Shown piece after piece: positions 10,260 to 23,526 of a stretch of 64,000 bases of DNA (position 1 is the first letter of the stretch; the number at the start of each line of letters is the position of its first letter). Source of the DNA: Aspidapion aeneum. Taxonomy: Eukaryota; Arthropoda; Insecta; Coleoptera; Brentidae. The position numbers and the translations under genes were made by a program. The notes below the pieces were generated by a model. That model did no database searches. It was not told the origin of the DNA and saw only the letters and a list, made by a program, of their open reading frames with translations. The stretch is from assembly GCA_963576565.1 (NCBI GenBank), contig OY755038.1, forward strand, positions 66,771,908 through 66,835,907, in the 5' to 3' direction.

Positions 10260-12110
10260 AAACCGTGCGGAAAATATACAATCGATACAAATCGAAAAAT
10301 ATAACTTTTAAACTATACAATCGATTTTAATGGGACAAACTGCACTTGATAGAGAATTAATCAGAGGTTCGATCAAATGTTTCTTTTTGTCCGCCACCTC
10401 AAAATCCAAAATGGCGGACGAAATTAAAATGTACCCTTCAAAGATTCTCATTTATTCTTGTGTTGCAAACGCGTTTTACTTAGTTTTTTAAATTAGTGAA
10501 AAGCTGCTTTCTTACCACGCAAAACAAGGTACGAATTAGCAAAATCGGTTTAGTGGTTCTAAAAAAAAATATTATTTTTTCTACCATTGTTTTGCATATT
10601 ATTTCCTTATAAATTCATTATTACTAAACCGATTATGATGAAACGTAAAACATCCTGGTGAGAATTGATTGCTTTTTAAAGATCATTATCAAACTTTATC
10701 GCCATTTTAAAATTTAGGATGGCGGACAAAATCATACTTGATTTTTCAAAATGGCGTATTTATTCTTATTTTCCGAAAATGTTTTAGTTTTTTTTTTAAT
10801 TTATAGAAAATTACTACTTTTCTCTCATACAATGATGTACAAATTAGTAACATCGGTATGGTGGTTTTCAAAAAATCTATTTTTGTTTTATCCATTGTTT
10901 TACAGATTCTACGATTCCATTGCCAATCCTGTCTGCATTCATTTCCTTATAAAGTCATTATTACTAAACCGAGTTTAGCGAAATAAAAAAAAATCGCGGT
11001 GAAAATTGATTGCTCTTTAAAGATTGTTATCGAAATTTTCCGCCATCTTAAAATTATATACATGATTCTTCAAAATGGAGTGTTTATTCTTATTTTGCGA
11101 AAATGTTTTAGTTTTTTTTATTGCACAACACTATTTTTCTCCCGCATAAGGAAGTACAAATTAATAAAATCAATTTAGTGGTTGCCAATCCTGTCTGCAT
11201 TCATGTTTTTATAAATTCAACTGGTGCAAACTTTAAAGATCAATTAGTTTACGCCATAATGTTTTTTATTTCACTAAAATCAGCTCAGTAATAATGAATT
11301 GAAACTGAACGCAGACAGGATTGGCAATGCAATCGTATAATTTATAAAACAATAGTTAAAACAAAATCCGATTTTGTGAGAACCACTACTTCGATTTTAT
11401 TAATTTGTACCTCCTTATGCGGGAGAAAAGTAGTGTTTTGCAATAAAAAAAAACTAAAACATTTTCGCAAAATAAGAATAAACACCCCATTTTAAAGAAT
11501 CATGTACATATATAATTACTTTATACCTTGTTAAGCGGGAGAAAAGCAGTGCTTTTCTATAGATCAAAAAAAACTAAATCATTATTAGAAAATAAAAACA
11601 AACACGCCATTTTAAAGAATCAAGTATGATTCTGTCCGCCATCCCAAATCTTGAGATGGCGATAAATTTTGATTATGATCTTTAGAAAGCAATCAATTCC
11701 CACCAGGATTTTTTTATTCCATCAAAATTGGTTCAGTAATAATGAATTTATAAGGAAATAAGTGCAGACATGATTGGCAAGGCAATCGTATAATCTTCAA
11801 ACCAATGATTGAAACTAAAATATATTTTTTTAGAACTATTGAATCGATTTAGCTGATTAGTACCTTGTTATGCGTGGCAAGAACGCAGATTTTTTACCGA
11901 TTTAAATACATAATTAAAACATGTTCGCAACACAAGAATAAACGAGCATCTTTGAAGGTTACAATTTAGTTTTGTCCGCAATCTTGGATTTATAGATGGC
12001 GGCCAAAAAAATATATTGGCTCAAAACTCTGATCAATTCTCTATCAAGTGCAGTTTGTCCCATTAACATCGATGGTATAGTTCAAAAGTTACAATAAAAA
12101 AAAGACTGTC
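10260..12110. mobile_element. 1.85-kb foldback element
   Basis: Two arms of roughly 0.9 kb meet near 11225-11240. The outer bases at 10325-10360 (ATGGGACAAACTGCACTTGA) recur reverse-complemented at about 12035-12070. Within each arm a ~290-bp block is repeated (AAATCGGTTTAGTGG, CCTTATAAATTCATTATTA, GGCGGACAAAAT, then CTTATTTTGCGAAAATG-like). There is no transposase. This is a foldback type of element with internal tandem blocks. End points are approximate and no clean TSD was seen. Confidence 0.7.
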
Positions 12111-12499
12111 CGGTTTTGTTTCGCCCACCCGTTATTTGTAGGTTTCTAATTTATTTTTATATCTCTCTCTCCACCGTCGCGAACATTTGAAATCATCATT
12201 TATATATCAGTTCGAAAAATATCAGCCATGAAAGCAATTTTTTGTAAATATCTCAGAAACGTAAGCTCCTATAAAGTTTTAGGTTAAAACACAAATTTTT
12301 AGGACAAATATATACCATATTCCGAAAACTATATATTGATGCGATGCTCCGTTAAAATGTAAGCATATTTTAAATTTTAGCTGTCAAGAAACTGTCATTA
12401 GCATTAATGAAAAATGACCCAAATAAAATTAGACCGGGACAGTGTCGGACAATATTCTAAAATAAAATAAAATAAAAACGTGTTACGGACACACATACA

Positions 12500-12655
12500 A
12501 TCATACACACAGACAGACACTACACCGATATTGCTAAGATAGTTTTAAATACACCTAAATAACACATTTTCAGCATTATCTCAAAAAAAGTCGAAAACCA
12601 TAACTTCTCTAGCCATTGCTGCGGAAGCTAGCAAGGTAAAAACTAGTTTTATCTT
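12500..12655. repeat. Dispersed repeat, copy related to 42397-42555
   Basis: ACAGACAGAC, then GATATTGCTAAGATA, AATACACC, ACATTTTC-GCATTATCT and GTCGAAAAC appear in the same order in both places, diverged by eye. The family is unknown. Confidence 0.5.
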
Positions 12656-13304
12656 GCAGTTAAATCTAATTAAAAAAATTACGTGATATATAGCAAGGAT
12701 TTTGTAAACATTGCATTGCATATTTGCTTGATGCCTGCATCTCTGCACTTGCAGGATAATTAACATAACATAATATTGTTTTGTGCTGCATTCCAAGTTA
12801 ATCTTCTGTTTGAAGTTGCTACATTTGTATATCCAAAATGTTTCTTTTTAGCTATAAGCAATCATTATTATAGAGTAAAATAAAACCCTAGCTTACCTAC
12901 GAATGTAATACCGTCCAGCTAAAAATTGATCTCCAGGGGTACGCATGTCAAAGCCCAGGGCTCCACGCCTTTGGATAATAAGTTAAATTTTTAGTATTTT
13001 TTTGTTTTTAAATCAGTTCTGATTAGATTCTTATTTAAAACCGTTATTTATTTAATTACAGTACATTAAAACAAATACTATTAATAAAAAAATCAGCAGA
13101 AAAAAAAATTATCTAGAAAAGAGCCAATATAAATGTTATTTTTGTGTATTAATTTTTCTACTCATGTGCTTACTTTCCGCACTCATATGGGTGTAAAAAG
13201 TTAATGAGTGGCAAAATAAAAATTTGGCTTCATTTGGGCATTTTAAAATATAATAACCAAACCGAACTGTAAATCTATATGGCATATGATACGACTGCGT
13301 AAAA
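12656..13304. other. No feature seen
   Basis: AT-rich non-coding sequence. Short frames here are not supported. Confidence 0.4.
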
Positions 13305-13700
13305 CACAACAAACTTATGGAAATTCTTAGTAAGACCGGTATTGACAAGGAAGAAATTAATATTATCTCACATCTGAAGCTGAATAAAAAAAGGGTTAAA
13401 AAGAAAATCTTATCGCCATTTCATGTACAACATTTATTTCGAGACTATTTTTAGATAGGCTATGGATGAAATGTTAAAAGGTATCATACATTCGATACGC
13501 AGATGATACCTTAGTTACAGTTTATAATAAACCATACAGTTTAATACAGTGAAGAATATATATGGTTTAGTTATCAGCCAAACAAAGCCAAATTACTAGT
13601 GTTTGCAAAAACAAATAGTGTTACCAACTTAACAGTAAATGGGCGCATGTTCGAATAAGTTAAAACGTTTAAATATTTGGGTACAAACGTCAATGGTAAC
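13305..13700 (+). pseudogene. Degenerate LINE reverse-transcriptase fragment
   Basis: Plus-strand frames read KLMEILSKTGIDKEEINIIS, then after a gap IRYADDTLVTV, the YADD catalytic box, then LLVFAKTNSVTNLTVNGRMF and VKTFKYLGTNVNGN after a stop. Known: this order (LMEIL..GID, YADD, NG.....FKYLG) is typical of non-LTR retrotransposon reverse transcriptases. Several stops, frame changes and a deletion between the first two motifs show it is dead. Confidence 0.65.
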
Positions 13701-13829
13701 ATTTTTTAAAACGTCAAAAACCAAAGAAGTAGTCTTTACATCTTGATGCCCCGAATCCAAATACGGAGTTTGTTTTGCCGAACACCCCCAAAATGTATAA
13801 ATGCGAAAAACTTGATCAAAGTATTGCAA

Positions 13830-16140
13830 TATTACACAGTGAAGTTGCGAAAATGGTACATTTTCAAAGCCATCAATTAAATTTACTTCGGAGAGCTTTT
13901 TTATAAAGTAACGTTGGTATCATTCAAAATAAATCCGATATTTTTTTCAGCGGTTTTTGCATTTATTTGTGTCTGCGCGAAAGATTGCAACGTTTTTATA
14001 TTATAAGGACCTCGGGTAAGTAGGTTTGATCAAATATACGGTTTACTTTTTATTTTATGCGCGGTGTAAATATTACCTAGGACCTTAGGGTAAGAAAAAA
14101 TATCAATATTCATCATATTCATCAGCATTTTATAAGCATCTTTTACAGTTAAACTCAGATTGAATTTAATATACTCAAAATTTGATACGCCTCTTCGTTT
14201 TGTTAACGAAGGATTGTGATCCAAATACGTATTATTTTCTTTTTTGATAAAAATACAAGGTAAGGAGCTGTCAAAATAACCTCCACAAATGTATAAAAAA
14301 TAAAAATCTTTAAAAGAAATTAATTTTTGCTTAATTATTTGTTAAAAAATATCAATAATATTTTATTCATATATCTTCGTAGGGCCTTATTTTTATTAAC
14401 AAGAAATATTAAGAAAAACATTACGGTTAATCTAGTATTAAAAAGTTTGTTCCTAAAAAATAGTTTTTCCAGAAAAAAATTGACCGCATAATTTTTTTTA
14501 AATATTTTTATCTCTTCTTAAAAAATTTATTATCACACACCTATTATAAGAATTGCCAACTTTGATGCTTTGTAGCTCAAAAAGGTTGCCATATGGCCCC
14601 CAAAGTTACATACCCTGTATTCTACCCCATTCTTGTGAGCAAAATTCAGATAGTCAGGTAACTTGTAACAGTAGGTGTCATTCTAAATATAAATATGTAT
14701 ATTTCATTGTGATGATTTCTCTATGCGCTGTTTTACTATGTGTGTTTTTTTCTTTGTGCGCTTTTTTAGTATGTGCTTTACTGCGCTCGCGCTTCTTTCT
14801 GTGCAGTGTTTTTGTCTATGCAAATATTTCCTTTTTGTTTTTTCCTGTGCGGTTATTTACTTTCAAAATTACTCACCGCCCCCAGACTTTTGTCCAGAAC
14901 CGCCGATTACTGTAGGTATCTTGGAAAAAAAGAAATTTGAAATTTCTTTTTGTACTTCTGCAAACCGCCCTGTGCATTAGAAGCTTTTTATTAAGAAATA
15001 AATGCTTGCGTGCTTAACAATAATATAAAGCCTTTTTTTTTGTTAATCTATGTATAAGAAATGCGTTTAAGATTAAGTTAATGATGGCACAAAAGTTATT
15101 TTTTAATAAAATTTATTCCAGAGATTAATTGATTTTATCGTTATACTGTATAAAAAGTTTAGTTATTTACAAACAGATCGAAAATGGCAGATAACATTTT
15201 TTAAACACAAATATTTGTTGCAGTTATTAAGAACTCCGCGCATTTTGCACAAATTACCCTGAAAAACAAGCCTGAAAGGCAAAAACTTAAATCTGCGTGG
15301 GTAAACACACCCACAATATTAGAGAATTTCAGTTAGAAATTTTAATTTTATATTAAAATGCCACATCAACCTCGAAGTTTAGTTGAATTTTTTGAAAACA
15401 CTTAACATATTTTCTTACTTTGTTCATGCTTGTGACCTAACTAGTCTAACTTAAATACATTTAATTGATTTAAAAGTATTGTTTTAGAGGTGAGAGACTT
15501 TTATTGTCCCTTCTGTCTAGCATAATCTAGATTTACGTTTAAAATCGATCTGTAGAAGTAGATGGATATACTTTTCTTTGTTGCGTTACTTTTCTAGGTA
15601 TATTTTAGGTAAGAAAATACTTTAAATTTTGACAACAAAAAAACACAAAATACGTGCTATAAAATTAGATAAAGGATAAAGTACATACAAGTCAAAGTGT
15701 TAAATTAAATATAAGTTTTAAACAGCTTCATCGCATAGGTAGCAAGCTGAACTGTTTTATTTAATATGATATAAGTAGTCAATATCTTTAAGTACTTGCC
15801 CACGTTTAAGTACCAATTAATTTTTATTTAAATAAAAATTTCATAACAACTGTCAAAGAAGACACTCTCATTTAAAACAAAACATGTGGAATGCCTCTAG
15901 TGCAACTGATATGCAGTTTGTCAAGAATTTTTAAGGTTAATGACAATCTAAAATGTACCAAAAAATGTTGACAATAAATTTACACCAAAATGTTTATATT
16001 GTATGATTGTTACCAAATTTTGGTGCTATTTACTGAGGCAACTGATAATTAGTGCTATGTTGTATTATTAGAATATGGTCTTGTTAAATATTGAACATGG
16101 AAATCTTGTAATATGTTCCGCCCTTAAACTATTATTAGTA
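13830..16140. other. No gene seen
   Basis: AT-rich sequence. A 120-codon plus frame near 14553-14915 is low-complexity (Cys/Phe/Leu-rich) and lies in a T-rich tract. It was not accepted. Confidence 0.4.
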
Positions 16141-16356
16141 GTACACTCGCCCACTTTTTAATATCACCTTATTTTTCCTACATTTGTAGAATGCAAAGAA
16201 AAACCGTGCGTTGTTTGCCAGCACGGCTGGTTCAAAATAAGTATTATGATTTAATAAACGATTTTCTTTAGCAGTTTTAAAGGCTCCGTAAAATTCCACG
16301 CTTTCCAGATGAGTTTAGTAATTTTTAAAATGATATTAAAAAAGTGGGCGACCGTA
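16141..16356. mobile_element. Possible 216-bp MITE
   Basis: The ends GTACACTCGCCCACTTTTTA and its imperfect reverse complement (AAAAAAGTGGGCGACCGTAC) pair over about 26 bases. No open frame lies inside and the target duplication is unclear. Confidence 0.45.
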
Positions 16357-17149
16357 CCCAGGACTGCAGTCATTATTATTATTGCTACTAGGACCTAACA
16401 GGCAGAAACGGACCTCTTTTTCAAGGCGCCAAGTAACTGAGCCACCTTTTATTATTTCCTGTTAAAAAACGCGTCTAATAATTAACCGTTTGGTCTTCTG
16501 GTTAACTAATTTTAAAAGAGTAGGTTTTTGTAAGTCCTTACCTAGAGTGTCCAGGTCTATTAGTCGACTTCCATACCTTGAACAATTAGGACGGTTAGCT
16601 AAGGAATTTTCTACTGTAAATTTTTTATACTAGTTAGTAGTTTAATCTTAATTTAAAATAAGTTTTTACATAGTAACATAATGAAGTAATTTAGAAGCAA
16701 ACAAACTTTGCTCATTTAAAATTGCAGGCGCTCGTAAACTTCACGAAAATCGCCCACTGAATATAAGTATAATTATTTCTAATTATTTACATGACAGATT
16801 TTTTGCCAGTAACTTTTAGGAAAAGGAAAAAAGAACAATGCTGAAAATTATTAGCAATGGCTATTTATATATCTAGGTCATAAATGAAGCGTTTAACGCC
16901 TGTGGTATGGAAATAAAACACTAGCTGAAAGGCGAGAGGTTTTCCAGACCGAGAACGTTAAATACAATGTAATGACCATACAGTGTCTATGCACAGCTAT
17001 GATTTTTAGAGAAAAATATTTTAAAAATATTAATTAAATATTTTTTGTCCAAATCTTATCATCAAGAAGGCTCAAACTCTACAAAGAAAAAATAATATTG
17101 TTTAGTTAAAACAAATTATTAGGTATACCAAATAATATTGTTATACTTA
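16357..17149. other. No feature seen
   Basis: Non-coding AT-rich sequence with no supported repeat or gene. Confidence 0.4.
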
Positions 17150-17411
17150 CAGTGGCGGATCCAGGATTTCCAGGGGGGAGTGGCCAAAGTGGCAGCCAAC
17201 ATCAAAATATTTTTTATTAGCAGTTCTTGATAGATCCGAGGTGTGAAATTCAGTATGTAAAGGAAGTATATGGCACGAAATTTTTTTGAAAATTAAGTGG
17301 TATTTGTGACAAATCTTGAATAAGTGATGCTGCTAAACTAAAAAATAAGTTATATGTCCGGGTGGGGGGGGGGCTGGGCCCCTCTGCCCCCCCCCCCTGG
17401 ATCCGCCACTG
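17150..17411. mobile_element. 262-bp hAT-type MITE
   Basis: The terminal inverted repeats are CAGTGGCGGATCCAGG and CCTGGATCCGCCACTG, each followed inward by a G- or C-rich run. The flanking 8-mers TATACTTA and TACATTTA match at six of eight positions, in line with the 8-bp duplication of hAT elements; only TA is identical next to both ends. There is no transposase, so it would be moved in trans. The same right end occurs at 2681-2696. Confidence 0.75.
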
Positions 17412-17879
17412 TACATTTATACCTATAAACAAATAAATTGTTTGTTAAATTTAACAACATCGTAAATTTATTAATTATGGCTTGATAAATTTTGGTAATT
17501 TAATAAAATATTTTATATTCTGACTCGACCATTCTAATAACAGATATCGTTAAAATTACCAGCGCTGCCATCAATTTTTTTAGGAAATTCTCTTTAAGCG
17601 CTTTGAAGTTTCCCTAGGATTCCCTAAATATATAAAAATCTTCGTTCATGTGCTAGTAAAGTAAATTTTATCGGATGACTAAAATTGTTCGCTTCAAAAT
17701 GTTTTTATTTTATATTTATTTTAGATAAAAATTTAGGAAATTTATCGGAAATTTTTAACACAAGCAATCAAAAAGAATAGAATGAACCTTTGTCAAACTT
17801 TTGTTAAAAACATACTATTAAAAATCTCTTGTTGAAAGTTCAGATTAGTTAAAAGCTCGACCATCGTCAAACTAGGACC
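17412..17879. other. No feature seen
   Basis: Non-coding AT-rich sequence. Confidence 0.4.
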
Positions 17880-18445
17880 TACTTGATGATTCATCTTTCC
17901 CTATCTCTACGTTACTAAGAATTGGGCTACCTGTTGTAGAACCCCATAACTGTCTCTGCGGCGAAGCTGTAAATAATTTGGGCTTCCATGGCTTAAGCTG
18001 CAAAAAGAGTAAAGATCTATGAGCAAGACAGATATTGCTCAGTGACATTATAAAACGGGCTCTAATTTCAGCTATTCCGGCTGTAATGGAACCTCCAAAT
18101 ATATGTCACAGTGACGGGAAACGGGCGGACGGATTATCTTTGGTTTTCTGAAAGAATGGTGGGATTTTATTGTGGAATAAAACATGCAAAGACACAATGA
18201 CTGCATCCTACATTAAGAAACCTTCAGTTAAAGCTGGATATGCAGCACAATTAGGCGAATCAATTAAAATTTAGAAATATAAGGAATTCTCAAATCGTTT
18301 CGTAGAAACCTTCGGACTCTGGGGACCTAAACACTAAAAAATTATCACGTGATATTTGATAATTGCCATACAACGAGGTAATCGTGCAGCTGTTCTGGGT
18401 ACTATTTCTGTTGACCAGGGTTTGGAAGAGGTGTGGCTTCTGTAA
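17880..18445 (+). pseudogene. Decayed C-terminal domain of a retroelement ORF (Zn-binding plus PD-D/E-like)
   Basis: One plus-strand frame from about 17912 to the stop at 18443-18445 reads through six in-frame stops but keeps a clear conserved pattern: HNCLCGEAVNNLGFHGLSC (a C-x-C...H...C zinc-like motif), IKRALISAIPAVMEPP, SDGKRADGLSLVF, ILLWNKTCKDTMTASYI, VKAGYAAQLGES, FVETFGLWGP and IAIQRGNRAAVLG. Known from memory of the family: invertebrate retroelement-like proteins carry a C-terminal region reading C-x-C-G...HGLSC...DGKRPDG...W-D-x-T. Inference: RADG and WNKT stand where PDG and WDxT are expected, so an endonuclease-like site would be damaged. The upstream reverse-transcriptase part is not seen. 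Confidence 0.55.
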
Positions 18446-19453
18446 TTTTACGTAAATAAATTTACGTTATTTTATTGATATAAATTGCATTTTTTTATAT
18501 AAGATTTTTTTATATTTAATTTTTTTTGCCAGTTGTGTTTATCAATCAATTTTACCTGTACATTTTATATACATTATAAATAAGTCTTTTTAAATAAATT
18601 ATTATAATTATAAAAAATTAAATAGTATTTTTAATCATAGAGATAAACAACCTTACAAAACGTTGTTATCAATCTCAGAAAGGTAAGACATTCTTTTTGA
18701 TTGAAATAACTCAACTAACGCATCAGTTTTAAGCTTATTTCTGTTTTTAGTTTTAAAGAATATTTTTTTTATTTACGATTATTTTCTAATTATTTGGTAC
18801 TTTAAATTTAAATCAAGAAAAATTATGATTTTCTGCAATTTCCCTTAATCCGTAAACCTGCCGATATTTCCCTGAAATAGGGAAATTTGTATAATGTTAA
18901 CTCTGAAAGTTATATTATTATTATAAGGTAAAATACATCTTAAATGTATAACTGTGGCGCCGTCTATTCCTATATGGAAATATTGGACATAATATATCAC
19001 TGTGGGCGTTTTTTAATGTAATGGTATTATTATTTTAACAATATTAATTCGTCTATATTTAACAAAATAAAAATCTTAAATTTCAAAATATGAGCATAAA
19101 CAAAGCCCAAGCGTTAAATTAACCATATCATCTATGTAACGATGATCCAAATTTATTTAGTTTTATTCAGTTTAAAACTTATCAATATCAAAAATGTAAA
19201 TTTAACAATTTTGTTTTTTTTTTCTATACATTTGTGTAATTTATTATTTTTCTCGTAACGTGCCAGCTCTAAAAATCTGGAAACGTAAAGTACACTGTAT
19301 GGGAATACGACTTAACAATCGATTTATTATATATACACTACAGTTTGCTGACGACTAAGTAACTGTAGCTAATGAAAAAGAAGACATGGGCAGTGAACGT
19401 GGACAAGAGAATCAAGTGAGTTAGAACGAGACAATGGAGAAACAATATCTCCA
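18446..19453. other. No feature seen
   Basis: Very AT-rich, non-coding. Confidence 0.4.
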
Positions 19454-19527
19454 TGCAACGAGTATGTATACTTGGATGTTACATTTGATAAAACAGGAAC
19501 AGGCTGTTAAGAACTGGAAAAAAGAAT
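19454..19527 (+). pseudogene. Short LINE reverse-transcriptase scrap
   Basis: The plus frame reads CNEYVYLDVTFDKTGTGC, one stop, then ELEKRI. This resembles the 'YLG..FD..G....EI..RI' region that follows the palm domain of non-LTR reverse transcriptases. It is very short, so the call rests on one motif. Confidence 0.4.
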
Positions 19528-22410
19528 TTTTTTATTGTTAAGTTACGAATACGATTGGTGTTACTGTACGGGTGCAGTTTATTACAAGATATAACATTTA
19601 AGTTGGAGAATTTTTATTTGTTACTTATTTGACGAATATGTGCACAAATTTGAACATAGTAGAATTTCTCCAAATTTAATATGTTGAAATTTTTATAAAG
19701 GTTTTTAGTGTTGTAAGTATAGGGTAGAGAGTAAATGTTTTTAATGGCTTTATTCTGTAGTATTTTTATAGGCACTAACTTCTTTGGGTTAAATGAGCGA
19801 ATGTTGTTGTCTCATTCAAAGCTTTAGAAAAAGTTTATTGCTTGACCATAATTTCAATAGAATAAAACCCACTGTTTGTGCCTCAAGGAAACATATGACT
19901 CACAATAATCAATTAGCCAATGCCTTAGTTTTACACTACCGTACTGCCATTGTAAATCTCTCTAAAAATAACGATATTTTGCATTTTGTTTACACATGAC
20001 TGTCATTCGCAAAACCTCGGGAAAAAACAGCGCCTAGGAAACTCCTGACAAGGGTCAGCTCGGACATAGGGTTTTCGCACTCGTTCTGTCCGTCGACGCC
20101 ATGCCATAACAAAACGTAAACAAAAGAGTTGAAACCCCTAGTCTGAAGGCCTTATTTGCCCAAGAAAGATGCAAAAATGTTTTATTTTTAAATATTAATT
20201 TTTTAAAACTCGTGTTAACTTTTTGCTACAGGAGTATGCTCAACATTTAAAAATCATTTTTATTTATTTATTTATTTTATTACTTTCAATTAGATTTTGT
20301 TGAAAATAGCTTCTTTTTGAAACAACAAACATTAATTTCCTAAAATGCGACGACTGCCAGCAGTTGTAGGAACGAAACATAAGCAATTTCAGACAAGCCG
20401 TCAAGATTGGCCATTCTTATTGATATAAAGCATAATTTTTGCGATGCGAATTGGAGGTTAGGCAAGATAGCATGGGTGAAAATATATTTATTTTACGCGT
20501 ATAAAAATTGTGTATTTTTTTACGCAAATTTAAACCGTATCGCCGACCCAACAAACATTTAAAGTTGTCACGACGAAACCCCAACTAGAAAGAATTTCTT
20601 AAAGGTAACCGCAACGTATTCCCGCTACGTCTCAGTATACCATACAGCGACGTGTTAATTCCCTAAGTGGGGAACCAATTTCTGGTTATGACTACTAGGC
20701 CAAGTGTTTAAAGTCAATGTAGTAACAACTACACTACTACGTCGCAGCCAGGTATCTACTACGTCGTAGAGGCTGTTTTTTTTCCATAATGGCATAAAAG
20801 TAGCGATGTAGTTGCAAATAATATAATCGTTTCTTTTTGGTAGAATTATTATAATACAATATGGAACACAACATTAAACAAACACGCTAAGTTTTTTAGT
20901 TTGGTTATGTCTGTAATATGTACTATGTTATCCAAAATTACAAGATTTAACGAGCAGAGGTCAAAATTCAACTGCTATGCAAATTTTTATGTGCAACATG
21001 CATTATGTTTATTGCAAAAAATAAGCACGCCTGCAAAATTTAGCCATTTTCTGGTAGCTGATGGAATATTTTCGTTGTGGTTTTTGAGGTTATGTTTTTA
21101 TAATTGGCAGATAATCCGAACAAATGGTTTGTAATATGGATGTTTGGTAAAGCTTTTATTAATTCGTGTACGAAAAACTATATCTCTGTAAAATGGGCTT
21201 CAAAACTAAAATAAGAAAAACAATTTTTCTGTCCTTCAATAAAAAACATGGCGTACAAAAATTATTCCTTCATAGAGGGGATAGCTACTTGAAAGTGAGC
21301 CTAAGTTACGGCTACGTACTACTTACTACTTTTGTGTCTCCATTCCCTTATAGTTCTAAATAGCACATTGAAATTTCTACCTCATCCGTTACGGGAACGT
21401 GTTACCGACTTTTCTCCGCAACTAAAAAATTCCTAGAGAAGGTCAGCAACCGCGCGGGTAAGCAAATCACGACGTTCAAGTTATATGGCCAATCGGATCG
21501 GATTAGTATTTATTAACAAAAATATAAGAAAACACATAGCTAATTTTTACGCTTTTACAATAAGGCCTAGTTTATGTTCTGATCAAGCATGTATTCAAGG
21601 ACTTATGGCCTCGTCTAACCTAGTTGAAAAGTTATTAATTGGAATCAAATCAAATAATTTTAACTATAAAATCTGAGTTATTTATCACACTGTTTTTTTG
21701 AATTTTAGATCACTGCTTGTAGAAACCAGAAATGCTAAAGAAGTATTGCAATTGAACTATCTCTATGAGTTATGACTAGCTGCTAAAGGCCAATGAGGTC
21801 TCCTTATCACCATTGGGGTACATGATAGGGACTGCAACGAATGCTTAACCACCATGTATTCTTATAAATAGATCACCCGACAACATGTGTATTATGCAAT
21901 GCCTTTATGATATCAACAAAGAAAACAATCATTCATTGCCCTACCGAACCAAGGATTTGCTGAGATGATCCAGACAAATTTTAAGTTGACTTCTTTCCTG
22001 GTTGCTTTTAGGTCAGCCTTTGTCATTCTCAATATATTTAGTATGGCTTTTAATGTTTTAATTAATTATTGTAATAAGTTATTATTTTAAATGAAATAAA
22101 TAAAAGTTGTTTATGTATTTTTTTATTTAAAAAATTATCTAGAGGGGGCAGTGATACCCAGTTTCCATGTATGTGTGCCCACCCTGATTCAAAAAATGTA
22201 TCACACAACGGGACATAGATTGACTTGTTTAAATGCAAGGTCACCTAATGAGTTTTTTTAAGCAATGCGGGCACACATAGGTGGAAACTGAGTTTTAAAC
22301 ATGGAGGGAGGTTGTTTTTTAACCTATCTATCTGGTTATAAAACCTTATTTTTTGCTCAGGTGTGTAATACCAAATGTTTCTTGTATTTTTTGTGTAATA
22401 AAAAGGAACA
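19528..22410. other. No gene seen
   Basis: AT-rich sequence with only short chance frames (for example near 20901-21134 and 21485-21676). No family motif was recognised. Confidence 0.35.
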
Positions 22411-22439
22411 TGCCACCCCCCCCTCTAGGACCTCCACTG
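22411..22439. mobile_element. Possible isolated hAT-like terminus
   Basis: A C-run, then CTCTAGGACCTCCACTG, resembles the CCTGGATCCGCCACTG terminus of the MITE at 17150-17411. No matching left end was identified. Confidence 0.3.
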
Positions 22440-22615
22440 ACATGACCATTAAATAAAACAAAAGACATCAATTTTTTGGATGTACAGGGGTATTGTATTC
22501 TAAAGTGCTGGCAGGCCCTAGTGGACCTCGATGCACCACGACCACATGTGGGTCTCTACTGATTACAACAAAAAATGATTTAGGATTAACACATTGCCAC
22601 ATGTACAGGGGTATT

Positions 22616-22693
22616 CATTATAAATGTAACCCCCTCACTATCTTGTGGGGATAGTGGATCTCATGGGGATCGTGGGGGGTTACATTTATAATG
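22616..22693. repeat. 78-bp hairpin
   Basis: CATTATAAATGTAACCCC pairs exactly with GGGGTTACATTTATAATG. An inner pair (CACTATC/GATAGTG) lies in the loop. The phrase GTACAGGGGTATT occurs just before it and again at about 22481. Confidence 0.7.
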
Positions 22694-22819
22694 GATGCCT
22701 TACACAGCTCAATGTGTAAGGAAAAAACTTATGATCTTTATTTTAATTTCAGAATAGGTAGGTAGTACTAATAATAACATTTTGTCAAATTAAATTCAAA
22801 CACTTTTTTGTTCTTTAGT

Positions 22820-22934
22820 TCAAACTAGGCCAGAGGTTTCTGTATAAGTTCTCGGATTATCCTGTATACATATCTTCCCAAAATCTGCTGTATTCACATT
22901 TGTAGAGGTTTCCTCGTCTTTGAAACTGTGGATC
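22820..22934 (-). other. Possible terminal exon, unidentified
   Basis: On the minus strand TTTTTTTGTTACAG|GATCC is a good acceptor, followed by about 37 open codons (HSFKDEETSTNVNTADFG...) to a stop. No partner exon or family was recognised, so this may be chance. Confidence 0.2.
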
Positions 22935-23526
22935 CTGTAACAAAAAAAGGAAATTTTTATACATGGGGCTTCAGCTATATGTTTCAAGATATAGTATTTA
23001 AAATATTTGCCTACAGATATCATTATTCTGAATAATGAAAGCCAATAAAAAGGGCGTATTCCCCATGGTTCATAGCTCTCTCCCTTACCTATTTTCCTTT
23101 GGTTTACATGCCTTCATCATTTCTCTATGTAGATTGTACTTGATTGCAGATTATTTGCACTGTAATAAACTTGAAGGCTTCGTTGTTTTGTGGCATCATT
23201 CATCAAAAAGCCATTTTAACAGAAGCACAGATTAGGTTGAATAAGATTAGTAAAAAACAGAAGACCAAAGCCATTTTTTATTTGTTTATAAATCAAAACA
23301 TTTTTTGAGGTCTGCCTATTATACTGACCCGAATTTTACTGACTTGGATATTACTGACCGACGATTTTTTATACTATTTCACGTCAGACTAAATTGTATA
23401 GGGTCGAAACAAATCATAACTAATAAATAAAAGCTCCTACCACTGCCATACAGTTACCTATTTATCTATTATTTAGTTACAGCTCAGGTTTATAGCAACA
23501 ATACCTTTAATTATTAGATTATTCTA

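Noticed and set aside
14553..14980. Two overlapping plus frames rich in Cys, Phe and Leu
   Set aside because: They lie in a T-rich low-complexity tract, overlap in different frames and show no motif.
17250..17432. Frame beginning with a Gly/Pro-rich segment
   Set aside because: It is the translation of the hAT MITE terminus and its G/C runs.
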